DNA from: Arthrobacter alpinus
Lineage (GTDB): Bacteria > Actinomycetota > Actinomycetes > Actinomycetales > Micrococcaceae
Reading direction: 5' to 3'
Length of the DNA: 64,000 nucleotides
Assembly (NCBI RefSeq): GCF_900105965.1
Contig: NZ_FNTV01000001.1
Span: forward strand, 2,418,001-2,482,000
The position numbers and the translations under genes were made by a program. Shown here piece by piece: positions 37,449-46,096 of the stretch. The notes under the pieces were generated by a model, which searched no databases, had not been told where the DNA came from, and was given only the letters and a program-made list of their open reading frames with translations. Each line of letters starts with the position of its first letter. Position 1 is the stretch's first letter.

Positions 37449-39428
37449 CTAGAGCATGCTGAACTGGTACTCCGGCGGAACCTCCTCGCCCGGGCATACC
37501 CGGCGCCACAGATCCGTAAGCGAATTGGCCCCTTCGCGAAGATCCGCAACTACAATTCCGTCTCGGAGAAGCTCCGCCGCTTCCTCGTCCCGATCAAGAT
37601 CTGCCAGCGCTCTCGCCCGTAGGAACTTGACGCGCCCGATGGCCTTCAGACGCTCCGGAGCCTGGCCAAGCAACGTCAACACCATCTCGGGTCGGCCGTT
37701 GTCCGCTGCACAGGCCATTGCTTCCACCAACAATTCTCGACGGTCCGGTTCCAAGGCGCAGGCTGCCTCCAACTCGGCCAACCCTGCTTCAATTTCGCCA
37801 GCCGTCAGCAACGCTTGGCCAAGGCCACGGCGCGCAACCGCCATGCTCCACGGGCTCAGCGGGATTTCATCGGCAGAGGAACCATCCAGCGCCCACCGGT
37901 AAGTCTCAATCACAGCGACCATCCCCACGGCAGTAGGCGGCGTTTGCGCGTGAAGCATCGTCGCCAAGTGCATCGCCGCCTCGGCGCTGGGAGCCGCCGT
38001 CAGCAATTCTTCCCAATCCGCCCCTCGAACAAACGATTCCGCCCCGAAAAACGGCTCCCCGATTTGCTTCGCGAGCAGTTCCAGCCATGGTTGCTGGGCT
38101 GCCGTCAGCGTTTCCGTCCCAAACGGCGTCCCGGTCTCGTCGATCCACTCCATCTGCGCATGCCGGCGGCGCTCCCGCTCCAAGGCACCCCAACCGTTGC
38201 CAGCCACAAGGAATTCCGACGGCGGCAGATCGGCCCAGCGGCCGGCGTCGGCCATGGCATTCGCCAACGCCTGCTCAGAAATCAGCGCCGCCACGCGCTC
38301 GGCCCCGTGGGCTACGGCCGTTTCCCAGGGTCCGGCTGCGAGCGCGGGATCCAGCTCCGCGTTGCCATAGGCCTCAACCCATTGCCAGCTGGCACCTGCG
38401 GGCATGGGCACATGCTCGAATTGGGTTTGCGCCAGTCCGGCTTGAATCTCGGCGTAGTGACGCGGATGGCCGTCCATGGAGGGTGTGAGCCATTCCTGCC
38501 ACCGATGCCCGCCAGTGTTCTCGCCCCACACGAACAATTTCCGCCCGCGCAGTTGTGCCGAGGAAACCAGTGCCAGGCCGTCCCCGTCAGCGTCGGTGGC
38601 CACTTCTCAACGCCGCTCCTCGGGGGCAATGTCGAAGAAGAAGTCGGCCGCCCGCTTGTTTCGGTCCGGCCAGGTGGCATCGGAACCGTGGAAATCGGTG
38701 GGCTTCAGCCTGGTCATGGACCCGTCGTAATCGGTGGCGTAGGCGTGGGTTGCGGGGGCCAGCACACGCGTCTGCGGAGTCTGCGGCACGGCGGCGTTGG
38801 TCCACCAGTACATGGGCACGGTTTCGGCGTTGGGGTTGCGGATGCGCACAGCCACAAGTAGCACCTTGGAATCCTCCGGCAGCCACGCGTCGATCTGAAA
38901 AACAACCTCACGCAGGCGGTCAAACTCCCACATCCGCAACAAATCCAGGCCGTCGGGCGTGCGGACTACGGCGGCATGCAGCGGGGCACACGTGGTGGGT
39001 GAGTGGCCCCGCGTGCCGATGTTGTACTCAATCCCACCGGCAAACCAGGCGTTGCGCAGAGCCAGGTTGGCAAACTGAATCCGGTCTTGCGTGTGAAGCA
39101 GTGACTTGCCGCTCGCCTTGTCCGTCAGCTCCCAGAGCCGCCCGCCCAGTTGCGGCAGGAAGCTCGCCTTCACATGCTCGTTTTCAAGCACGACGCCGGT
39201 CAGCGCGGTTGCGCTGGTATCCCTCGTGTAGTTCTCCTGCATGGGATAGGGATAAATATTGGGGGCCTTGCCCCACCGCACTCCCGCGGCAACCTCCTCC
39301 GGTATCCCGTCCCCCAGTGTGTAGGGCGGTTCAAGCAATGCCTGCACCGACGGCATGAACGACTCCTCGCCCAGCTCTGCCAGTTCGATGGTCAGGGATG
39401 TGACGGTGAGAGTGGAGGCAAGGCTCAT
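37449..39428 (-). pseudogene. DUF5107/TPR-domain gene broken by one in-frame TGA
   Basis: Two frames lie in the same reading frame: 39428-38607 (N-terminal half) and 38603-37449 (C-terminal half). They are separated only by a TGA at 38609-38607 followed by GAA. The first half has a beta-sandwich resembling the DUF5107 domain (FLPQLGGRLWELTDKASGK); the second has the rest plus TPR-like repeats (ARRGLGQALLTAGEIEAGLAELEAACAL). Intact homologues of about 660 residues are usually one protein. The stop replaces what should be a Trp codon, inferred as TGG to TGA. GGAG precedes the 39428 ATG. It may be a recent nonsense mutation or a sequencing error. Confidence 0.75.
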
Positions 39429-39538
39429 TCGGAGCTCCAATCACGGGGCAAGTGTCAGCGGCATGAAATTGTTGATGCGAGCCTATCGGATCCGTGGACA
39501 ACAGGTGCCGGATGTCCAGCTAACTGGTGATCTGACGG

Positions 39539-40000
39539 CTAAAGGCCGTAACGAGCTCTCATGGCTGGATTCGATTGGTTCACCAGCGCATTCTTCCGCG
39601 CAACAAGCCTCATGACGCTCGCCCGGCCGATTGCCGCGCTGAGTGCAACCGCGAGGATTGTTACCGTGGACTGCCGTACTGCTTCGACTCCCCCAATTAG
39701 CAGCATCGAGAGCGCTGTTGCCAACCCAATCCCCACGGCGAAGGCAAGGACATGGATCCACTGGTTCCGCACCCGCCGCAGCGGCCACGCAATGAAGAGT
39801 CCAAGCGGCAGACCAACGGCGACCGCCACAGGAAAGCCGTACATGAGGGAAATCGGCAGTAGGTACCAACCCATGGCCGAGTCGTATCCACTGAAGACAA
39901 CTGATGCTGTGTACCCCACACAAAATACAACGAAGGTGACCAGCCATCCGATCAGTACGGCCGGGGTGCCGTAATGCATGTTGAACCTGGGCTCACTCAT
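39539..40000 (-). CDS. Small membrane protein, unknown function
   Basis: 153 residues from the ATG at 40000, with about four hydrophobic segments (residues 12-35, 45-68, 80-100, 105-125) and a charged C-terminus. The ATG overlaps the stop of the upstream epimerase gene (ATGAGTGA), so it is translationally coupled to it. No family was recognised. It is the third gene of a TetR-epimerase-membrane protein operon. Confidence 0.65.
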   Translation of the reverse strand: MSEPRFNMHYGTPAVLIGWLVTFVVFCVGYTASVVFSGYDSAMGWYLLPISLMYGFPVAVAVGLPLGLFIAWPLRRVRNQWIHVLAFAVGIGLATALSMLLIGGVEAVRQSTVTILAVALSAAIGRASVMRLVARKNALVNQSNPAMRARYGL

Positions 40001-40886
40001 GAGAGCCACTGGCAATGTCTGTGAGCGCCCCTGCCAGTTCCGGATGCCGCCATTCAAAGCCGGCCTCCTGTAGCTTTCGCGAGGAGACCCAGCGGCTTTT
40101 CAAGACAAGTTCGGTTTCGGTTCGGATCAGCACGGCCCCCATTTTCAATGGCCAAGCCGGCGTGGGCAATCCGAATGGCGCCCTGTTCATGAGCCGAACA
40201 GCTGCCATGAGTTCGGCATTAGTCACCACCTCGGGTGCGGCAAGGTTCACGGGTCCGGTGATGTCCGGCCGACCATGAAGAAACACGACCGCCCGGAAGA
40301 GATCGCCAACATGTATCCAGCTGTACTTTTGCCCGCCATCCCCCATGCGTCCACCCATCCCCAACCTGGCCAGATTATTGAACGGACGCATGACGCCACC
40401 GCCGGGGCCCATGACAATGGTGATGCGCAGCGGGATCTTTCGCGTGGCCGGGGTTGCCGCGGCAGCCAAGGTCCCTTCCCAACCCCGCGCCACATCCACG
40501 GAGAAGCCGGCGCCAAGTTCGCCGTCGCACTCATCTTGGGGACGGTCCCTGGCGTCACGGTAGATGGTTCCGGTGCTCGCGTTGAACCAGTCGCGGGGTG
40601 GATGCGTGCAGGCGGCGATGGCACGGCCCAGTTCAGCCGTGGTCTCCAGACGTGAGCGGAAAATCTCGGCCTTATTGGCGTTCGTGTACCGGCAAGAGAC
40701 CGATTTTCCTGCCAGGTTGATCAAAAGATCGACACCCTCCAGAAGTGCCGTAATGGCGGCGGTGTCGCCCCAGATCGCGTCCCCGGCCCTGCCAACCGTC
40801 TGCACGCGCCAGCCTAGGGCGGCGAACTGACGGCGAAGGTGGGCTCCGATGAAGCCCGATGCCCCGGCAATGACCACCTTGTTCAC
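39993..40886 (-). CDS. NAD-dependent epimerase, TIGR01777/DUF1731 family
   Basis: 297 residues. The Rossmann motif GASGFIGAHL is near the N-terminus, and the C-terminal DUF1731 helix region (FEWRHPELAGALTDI) identifies the TIGR01777 family of extended SDRs. It has the YRDARD region in place of a classical YxxxK, which is normal for the family. Physiological role is unknown. It is cotranscribed with the TetR gene upstream, whose stop overlaps its start by four bases. Confidence 0.9.
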   Translation of the reverse strand: MNKVVIAGASGFIGAHLRRQFAALGWRVQTVGRAGDAIWGDTAAITALLEGVDLLINLAGKSVSCRYTNANKAEIFRSRLETTAELGRAIAACTHPPRDWFNASTGTIYRDARDRPQDECDGELGAGFSVDVARGWEGTLAAAATPATRKIPLRITIVMGPGGGVMRPFNNLARLGMGGRMGDGGQKYSWIHVGDLFRAVVFLHGRPDITGPVNLAAPEVVTNAELMAAVRLMNRAPFGLPTPAWPLKMGAVLIRTETELVLKSRWVSSRKLQEAGFEWRHPELAGALTDIASGSHE

Positions 40887-41560
40887 TGCTGCACCTTCTT
40901 CTTGAGTGCAAGCGCTTCCTCTACCATGGGCTTGACCACGGGCAATCGCGACAACGAGACGAGCCTGGCAATCAGTGGCGCGGCTCCGTCAATCAGGGTG
41001 CGCGTGCGGCGTTGATGATCGGAGCGGTCATAGACCCAGAACAACACCACACCCATGTACGCCAGCCACAGAAGCTCCGGGAGATGAGGGCGGAGAAATG
41101 GTGGCACCTTGGCGCCCTCGATGACATCACTGAAAATTCCGACGGCGTTCTCCCGGGCTTGGCTGGATGCCTCGCCGAAAGGGTTCGTGGCCGATTGTGG
41201 TGGCAGTGCACTGCTTATGAAGGCGCCACCAAAGCCGTGGTACGGGGTCAGCGCGTCAACACCGGCATGAATAGCCAACCTAAGCCGGTCCACCAATCCC
41301 TGGGTGTTCGCCAAAGCCGCCGATGCCGCCGCGCGTTGTTCGGCGACGGACTCGCGGTACAGCTCCAAGACAAGTTCATCCTTGGAGGCGAAGTAGTAAT
41401 AGGCGCTGCCAAGTGACACGTCGGCTTCCGAAGCAATGGCCCGCATGGTGGTCTTGGCGAACCCTTTGCTGCGGAACATGCTCAGCGCCGTCTGAAGCAC
41501 CAACGCCCTGGTTTGCGCACTCTTGCCCTCTGTTGCCTTGCCAGCCATGCCGTTTCCCAT
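40883..41560 (-). CDS. TetR/AcrR-family regulator
   Basis: 225 residues. The TetR helix-turn-helix (ALSMFRSKGFAKTTMRAIASEADVSLGSAYYYF, about residues 33-65) is clear. A later ATG at residue 5 is possible. Two near-identical palindromes lie directly upstream (41564-41611), a classic layout for TetR autoregulation. It leads the operon with the epimerase and the membrane protein, which it probably controls. Confidence 0.88.
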   Translation of the reverse strand: MGNGMAGKATEGKSAQTRALVLQTALSMFRSKGFAKTTMRAIASEADVSLGSAYYYFASKDELVLELYRESVAEQRAAASAALANTQGLVDRLRLAIHAGVDALTPYHGFGGAFISSALPPQSATNPFGEASSQARENAVGIFSDVIEGAKVPPFLRPHLPELLWLAYMGVVLFWVYDRSDHQRRTRTLIDGAAPLIARLVSLSRLPVVKPMVEEALALKKKVQQ

Positions 41561-41563
41561 CTT

Positions 41564-41577
41564 TTGAACGTGTTCAA
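41564..41577. promoter_or_regulatory. TetR operator 1
   Basis: TTGAACGTGTTCAA is a 14-base palindrome with one central mismatch, four bases upstream of the TetR start codon. It matches the second copy at 13 of 14 positions. Confidence 0.8.
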
Positions 41578-41597
41578 TAATGAGTTAAGCACTTCTT

Positions 41598-41611
41598 TTG
41601 AACATGTTCAA
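41598..41611. promoter_or_regulatory. TetR operator 2
   Basis: TTGAACATGTTCAA is a perfect palindrome (16 bases including flanking T and A) 34 bases from the first copy, centre to centre, about three helix turns. The pair suggests two repressor dimers on the same face. Confidence 0.82.
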
Positions 41612-41662
41612 ATAGCCCGTGAGCCTGCCCCTTCCAGATGGGCGGATCGGGAGCCTGGTTGA

Positions 41663-42091
41663 CTATGCGCGGGTAGCCAGCTCGGCAGCCAGTTCTTGGA
41701 CCCTTGCCCGGATGTCGTCCCTGACAAGGCGCATCCTTGCCATGCCTTCGATACCGCGCTTGGACGGTTCGTCGGTGTCCCAATTGCGAATCTCGACCCC
41801 GGGCACAGGCTCAACAACGGCTTCACTACCCAGGGTGATGATCAGCGTCACGTGAGCCAGCATGTCCTGCGTGATGGCCTTGGTGCGCTCGTCACCCAGA
41901 TCGATCCCGAGCTCCGCCAAAGACTCCACGGACTGCGCATTTAGAGATGTTCCAGGCCGTGTGCCTGCCGTAAATACAGTAACGGCGTCTCCTGCCAGAT
42001 GGCGCATCAGGCCACCTGCCATTTGAGACTTGCCGCCGTTCTTGACACAGACGAAGAGCACACCGGGTTTGTTGGGCATGGGTTGTTCCAT
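41663..42091 (-). CDS. ArsC-type low-molecular-weight phosphatase/arsenate reductase, single-Cys type
   Basis: About 142 residues (an ATG at 42079 is the main alternative). The P-loop CVKNGGKSQ matches arsenate reductases of the low-molecular-weight phosphatase fold. The distal region reads ITLGSEAVVEP and lacks the two Cys found in thioredoxin-linked enzymes. Single-Cys ArsC enzymes in actinobacteria use mycothiol and mycoredoxin; that dependence is inferred here. It is the last gene of the arsenic operon. Confidence 0.85.
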   Translation of the reverse strand: MEQPMPNKPGVLFVCVKNGGKSQMAGGLMRHLAGDAVTVFTAGTRPGTSLNAQSVESLAELGIDLGDERTKAITQDMLAHVTLIITLGSEAVVEPVPGVEIRNWDTDEPSKRGIEGMARMRLVRDDIRARVQELAAELATRA

Positions 42092-42103
42092 TTTCTGCAA
42101 GTC

Positions 42104-43522
42104 CTAGGGTTTTTGGCTTAGTTGCGGGATCACGGCGAATCGGCCGTGAGCCAATCCGGTGGGAATGCCGATTAATACTGGCTCTGGGGTTCCGCAGCAG
42201 GACCCGGCGGGCTCTTCCTCCATGGTGCTTGCTTCGGCAGGAGCATCGCAACTACCGCCCAGATCGGTGGAGCAGACCCCGGTTTCAGGCAGGACCAGGT
42301 GAACTTGATTGGCAGCGTCCTTGTCTCCTGCCAATGCGGCGACGATGGAGCGGACCTGCTCGTAGCCGGTGGCCAACAAGAAGGTGGGTGCCCGGCCATA
42401 TGACTTCATCCCGGCCATGAAGAAGTCCTTGTCCGGGTGCGCCAGGACCGCGGCCCCATGTGCCGGAACCGTGCCGCAGGAGTGGAAATCCGGATCGATC
42501 AGCGGACCCAGCTCTCGGGGCGCTTCAACAACTGGGTCAAGTTCCAAGCGAATTTCGCGCAGGATGTCCAGGTCTGGGCGGAACCCGGTGGCGGGAATCA
42601 ACAGGTCAACGTTCAGGGTTACGTCCCCGTTCGGGGTGCTGCCGGTGACAGCCAACCCATCACCAACAGTGAAGGAAGTAACGGTGAAGGAGGTGTGCAG
42701 TTCGATGTGTCCGTCCTCGACGAGCATGCGCAGCCGGGTGCCAAGCTGGCCGCGGGCCGGCAGGCCATCAAGGTCCCCTCCGCCGTAGAGGCGGGACGCG
42801 TCAGCGCCGCGGACGGCCCAGCTAATTCTTGTTCCCGCTTCGTTTTTGGCCAGCTGTCCAAGAGACAGCAGGGTGTTGGCGGCTGAGTGGCCGGAACCAA
42901 TGACGAGCACGTGCTTGCCTGCGAATGTGGTGCGGTCGACACCTGTGACATCCGGAAGGGGTCGCGAGACGAGGCCGGCGGCGATCGCCTCGGTTTCCCC
43001 AGCCGCCGGCAGACCAGCCTGGCCAAGCGGGTTGGGCTGCGCCCAGGTGCCCGAAGTGTCAATGACGGCCCGGAAGTGGTGGTCGGTTACTGTCCCGGCT
43101 GGCCCTTCAACGCGGATCAGGAAGGGGCGTTCATCGCGGCCGCGAGAATGGGTCTTGTCCATTCCAATTCGGCTTACCGCAGTGACGCGAGTCGATGTGC
43201 GCAAGGCAGCCTTGATGGCAGGGACCTCGGCCAATGGTTCCAGATACCGTTCAACGAGTTCAGAACCGTAGGGTAGGGATGTGAGCCGGGGTTCGGTCCA
43301 CCCAGCAACTTCAAGGAGACGGCGTGAGGCCGGGTCAATGTTGTGTTCCCATTGTGAGAACAACCGAATGTGGCCCCACTGCCGAATAGCCGATCCCACC
43401 TTCTCCCCCGCTTCAAAGATGACAACGGATATGCCGCGCTCCACAAGGTTGGCGGCCGCCGCCAGTCCCACGGGGCCTGCTCCGATAACGGCAACGGGTA
43501 GCAAGGTGGGCTGTTCAGTCAT
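42104..43522 (-). CDS. FAD-dependent oxidoreductase of arsenic operons, with Cys-rich tail
   Basis: 472 residues from the ATG at 43522 (AGAAGGA precedes it). An FAD site VIGAGPVGLAAA is near the N-terminus, and a second Rossmann motif GSGHSAANTL fits NADPH binding, as in flavin monooxygenase-like enzymes. The last 64 residues contain Cys-rich motifs CSTDLGGSC and SCCGTP. Similar flavoproteins occur in ars operons, where their role is not settled; methylarsenite or arsenite oxidation are possibilities. It is between the two arsC genes. Confidence 0.85.
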   Translation of the reverse strand: MTEQPTLLPVAVIGAGPVGLAAAANLVERGISVVIFEAGEKVGSAIRQWGHIRLFSQWEHNIDPASRRLLEVAGWTEPRLTSLPYGSELVERYLEPLAEVPAIKAALRTSTRVTAVSRIGMDKTHSRGRDERPFLIRVEGPAGTVTDHHFRAVIDTSGTWAQPNPLGQAGLPAAGETEAIAAGLVSRPLPDVTGVDRTTFAGKHVLVIGSGHSAANTLLSLGQLAKNEAGTRISWAVRGADASRLYGGGDLDGLPARGQLGTRLRMLVEDGHIELHTSFTVTSFTVGDGLAVTGSTPNGDVTLNVDLLIPATGFRPDLDILREIRLELDPVVEAPRELGPLIDPDFHSCGTVPAHGAAVLAHPDKDFFMAGMKSYGRAPTFLLATGYEQVRSIVAALAGDKDAANQVHLVLPETGVCSTDLGGSCDAPAEASTMEEEPAGSCCGTPEPVLIGIPTGLAHGRFAVIPQLSQKP

Positions 43523-43550
43523 GATCTGTTCCTTCTCTCGTGACGCGGGT

Positions 43551-43973
43551 CTAGCTGGCGGGGAGGAGTTCGGCGATGAGGGCCTGAATGCGGGTTTTGA
43601 TGTCGTCGCGGATGGGACGGACGGCGTCCACACCTTGGCCGGCGGGGTCAACAAGCTCCCAGTCTTCGTAACGCTTCCCGGGGAAAATTGGGCAGGTGTC
43701 GCCGCACCCCATGGTGATGACGACGTCGGACTCCTTCACGGCATCGGTGGTGAGGATCTTCGGGATCTCGGTGGACATGTCGATGCCCTCCTCGGCCATC
43801 GCGGCTACGGCGGCGGGGTTGACCGCTGCGGCGGGTTGGGAACCGGCGGAGCGGACCTCGATGGCCCCGTTGGAAAGGGTGGTGAGGTACGCGGCTGCCA
43901 TCTGGGAGCGTCCGGCGTTGTGCACGCAGACGAACAGGACAGAGGGCTTCTTGGTGGTTTCGGTGAGGCTCAT
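43551..43973 (-). CDS. arsC: Arsenate reductase, thioredoxin-linked type
   Basis: 140 residues from the ATG at 43973, supported by GGAG eight bases upstream. The catalytic loop CVHNAGRSQ and the distal pair in MGCGDTCP give the three Cys of the thioredoxin-coupled arsenate reductase family. It reduces arsenate to arsenite, which ACR3 then exports. It lies 28 bases after acr3. Confidence 0.93.
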   Translation of the reverse strand: MSLTETTKKPSVLFVCVHNAGRSQMAAAYLTTLSNGAIEVRSAGSQPAAAVNPAAVAAMAEEGIDMSTEIPKILTTDAVKESDVVITMGCGDTCPIFPGKRYEDWELVDPAGQGVDAVRPIRDDIKTRIQALIAELLPAS

Positions 43974-44001
43974 TGTCGGGGCTCCTGCAAGTAGTTGGGG
44001 G

Positions 44002-45081
44002 TTAGTTGGTGAAGAAGCGTTTGCGTGCCCACAGGGCAACATAGACCAGGGCCACCAGGACCGGCACCTCAATGAGTGGTCCAACTACGCCGGCCAGGGC
44101 CTGGCCACTGGTGACCCCGAAGGTGCCGATCGCGACGGCGATGGCGAGCTCGAAGTTGTTGCCCGAAGCGGTGAAAGCCAGGGTGGTGGTCTTCGCATAG
44201 CCCAGGTTCAGGAGCCGGCCGATCACCATGCCCGCGGCGAAGACCACCAGGAAGTACACCAGCAGGGGCAGGGCAATCCGGGCCACATCCAGCGGGTTGG
44301 AGGTGATCGAGTCGCCCTGAAGCGCGAACAGCAGCACGATCGTGAACAGCAGACCGTACAGGGCCCACGGCCCCAGCTTGGGAAGGAACTTGCCTTCGTA
44401 CCAGTCACGACCCTTGGCCTTCTCACCAATCGTTCGGGTCAAAAAACCCGCCAGCAGGGGAATGCCGAGGAAGATCAACACCGAGGCGGTGATGGCCCAG
44501 AAGGAGAAGTCGGCCGAGGTGGTCGGAAGTCCCAACCAGCCCGGGAGAACCTGGAGGTAGAACCAGCCCAAGGCACCGAAGGCGAAGACCTGGAACACGG
44601 AGTTGATCAACACCAGCACCGTGGCCGCTTCCCGGTCCCCACAGGCCAGGTCATTCCAGATCATGACCATGGCAATGCAGCGGGCCAGGCCCACAATGAT
44701 CAGCCCGGTCCGGTATTCGGGAAGGTCGGGCACGAAGATCCAGGCCAGGGCAAACATAAACGCAGGCGCCGCCACCCAGTTCAGGACCAGAGAGGTGATC
44801 ATCAGCTTGCGGTCCGCCAGGACACGGCCGGTCTCGTTGTAGCGAACCTTCGCCAGCACCGGGTACATCATGACCAGCAGGCCAATCGCGATCGGCAGTG
44901 ACACCGACCCAATCTGCACTGCTTCCAGTCCGGTGTTCAGCCCGGGAACAAAGCGCCCCAGCAGCAGGCCAACGGCCATGGCTGCGATGATCCACACTGG
45001 CAGAAAGCGGTCCAAGGTGGAGAGTTTGCCGACGACGGCGGTCTCTCCGGACATGGCGGGTGTGACTGTCTTGATACTCAT
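44002..45081 (-). CDS. arsB: ACR3-family arsenite efflux transporter
   Basis: 359 residues with about ten predicted membrane segments. The conserved Cys-containing motif LARCIAMVMIW in the middle corresponds to the arsenite-binding site of ACR3, and GDREAATVLVLINSVFQ follows. It exports arsenite, driven by the proton motive force. It is the first gene of the operon divergent from arsR. The name acr3 is equally used. Confidence 0.93.
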   Translation of the reverse strand: MSIKTVTPAMSGETAVVGKLSTLDRFLPVWIIAAMAVGLLLGRFVPGLNTGLEAVQIGSVSLPIAIGLLVMMYPVLAKVRYNETGRVLADRKLMITSLVLNWVAAPAFMFALAWIFVPDLPEYRTGLIIVGLARCIAMVMIWNDLACGDREAATVLVLINSVFQVFAFGALGWFYLQVLPGWLGLPTTSADFSFWAITASVLIFLGIPLLAGFLTRTIGEKAKGRDWYEGKFLPKLGPWALYGLLFTIVLLFALQGDSITSNPLDVARIALPLLVYFLVVFAAGMVIGRLLNLGYAKTTTLAFTASGNNFELAIAVAIGTFGVTSGQALAGVVGPLIEVPVLVALVYVALWARKRFFTN

Positions 45082-45113
45082 ACGGCTCCCGGGCAGTGGA
45101 TCAAAGATTGATG

Positions 45114-45152
45114 ATTGTCGATATGACGAGTATCGACCGATATATCGACAAT
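45114..45152. promoter_or_regulatory. ArsR operator region between divergent ars genes
   Basis: ATTGTCGATAT (45114-45124) and ATATCGACAAT (45142-45152) are exact inverted repeats. The right arm overlaps the arsR -35 box TCGACA and its neighbours the acr3 -35 TTGACA (45158 to 45153 on the minus strand). A bound repressor could block both directions. This is typical ArsR/SmtB autoregulation. Confidence 0.78.
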
Positions 45153-45172
45153 TGTCAATCTATGGGCATAAT
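45145..45172 (+). promoter_or_regulatory. arsR promoter
   Basis: TCGACA (45145-45150) and CATAAT (45167-45172) are 16 bases apart, each matching consensus at five of six positions. The expected start site is at the ATG at 45179, so the transcript is probably leaderless. Confidence 0.65.
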
Positions 45173-45178
45173 GAATAC

Positions 45179-45529
45179 ATGACCACTGCACTAACACTGG
45201 AGACAACCACCGAGCAAGTCTGCTGCGAACCCAGCGGCCGGCCCGCACTCAGTGCCGCAGCGGCCCAGGAATCGGCCCGGACTCTCAAGGCACTCTCAGA
45301 TCCCAACCGGCTGCGCCTGCTGTCCATCGTCAAAGCGGGCGACGGCGACGGAACCTGTGTTTGCGACCTCACCGAACCACTGGATCTGGGACAACCCACC
45401 GTCTCCCACCACCTGAAGATCCTGGTTGATGCAGGCCTTCTGGAGCGTGAGAAGCGCGGCACCTGGGCATACTACTCACTGGTCCGAGGAGCCTTGGACC
45501 GGGCCGCGGCGATCATCACCGCGCTGTGA
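45179..45529 (+). CDS. arsR: ArsR-family arsenic-responsive repressor
   Basis: 116 residues. The winged helix-turn-helix region contains ALSDPNRLRLLSIV, CVCDL and PTVSHHLKIL. Candidate arsenite ligands are Cys60 and Cys62 in CVCDL and an N-terminal pair Cys15-Cys16. The pair recalls the Corynebacterium glutamicum ArsR, which uses Cys15, Cys16 and a further Cys. The ATG at 45179 is preferred over upstream in-frame starts that would cross the operator. Arsenite binding should release it from the divergent promoter. Confidence 0.93.
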   Translation: MTTALTLETTTEQVCCEPSGRPALSAAAAQESARTLKALSDPNRLRLLSIVKAGDGDGTCVCDLTEPLDLGQPTVSHHLKILVDAGLLEREKRGTWAYYSLVRGALDRAAAIITAL

Positions 45530-46026
45530 GCATTCCGCACATCCGCCTCATGGTTGACGCCGATTGGGGCGCGGTGGAGCGGATCTACGCTTTGGGGATC
45601 AGCACGGGCAGTGCCACCTTTGAAGACAGCGTTCCGGCCAAATCAGATTTTTTCGGCGCTAAGATTCCTGAACTGAGTCTCGTGGCCGAGGATGCTGATG
45701 GCACCGTGGCCGGATGGGCGTCCGCGTCACCCTCCTCCGGCCGGGCCGCCTACCGCGGCGTGGTTGAGCACTCCATTTACGTTGATCCGGGCCAGAGCGG
45801 CCGCGGCATTGCAAAACTTCTGCTCCAGGCCCTGATCGAACAGGCAGGCATCCACGGCTACTGGACCATCCAATCGGGTATTTTCGCCGAGAACACCCCC
45901 AGCCGCGCCCTCCACCTCAAGATGGGCTTCCGCGAGATTGGCTACCGTGAGCGCATCGCACAGCGGGCTTCGGGGCCGCGTGCCGGCGAATGGCAGAACA
46001 CCTTTCTCTACGAAATAAGGCTTTAG
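45526..46026 (+). CDS. GNAT N-acetyltransferase, ArsN-like
   Basis: 166 residues from a GTG overlapping the arsR stop (GTGA), so it is coupled to arsR. The acetyl-CoA motif region GQSGRGIAKLLLQALIEQA and the C-terminal GFREIGYRERI match GNAT proteins of the phosphinothricin/ArsN group. ArsN1 enzymes acetylate arsinothricin in other bacteria. That role is suggested by the ars context here and not proven. Confidence 0.82.
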   Translation: MSIPHIRLMVDADWGAVERIYALGISTGSATFEDSVPAKSDFFGAKIPELSLVAEDADGTVAGWASASPSSGRAAYRGVVEHSIYVDPGQSGRGIAKLLLQALIEQAGIHGYWTIQSGIFAENTPSRALHLKMGFREIGYRERIAQRASGPRAGEWQNTFLYEIRL

Positions 46027-46096
46027 CCGGCATTCCCGAGCACCCTGGGCACGTCACAGAACGTTTCGAATGCCGCTGAAATAGTTAGAATTCAGG

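Noticed and set aside
43523..43654. Upstream extension of the flavoprotein frame
   Set aside because: It overlaps the arsC gene; the FAD motif begins right after the ATG at 43522, which has a good ribosome-binding site.
44870..45178. Long upstream extension of arsR
   Set aside because: It overlaps the divergent acr3 gene and crosses the operator; the promoter places the start at 45179.
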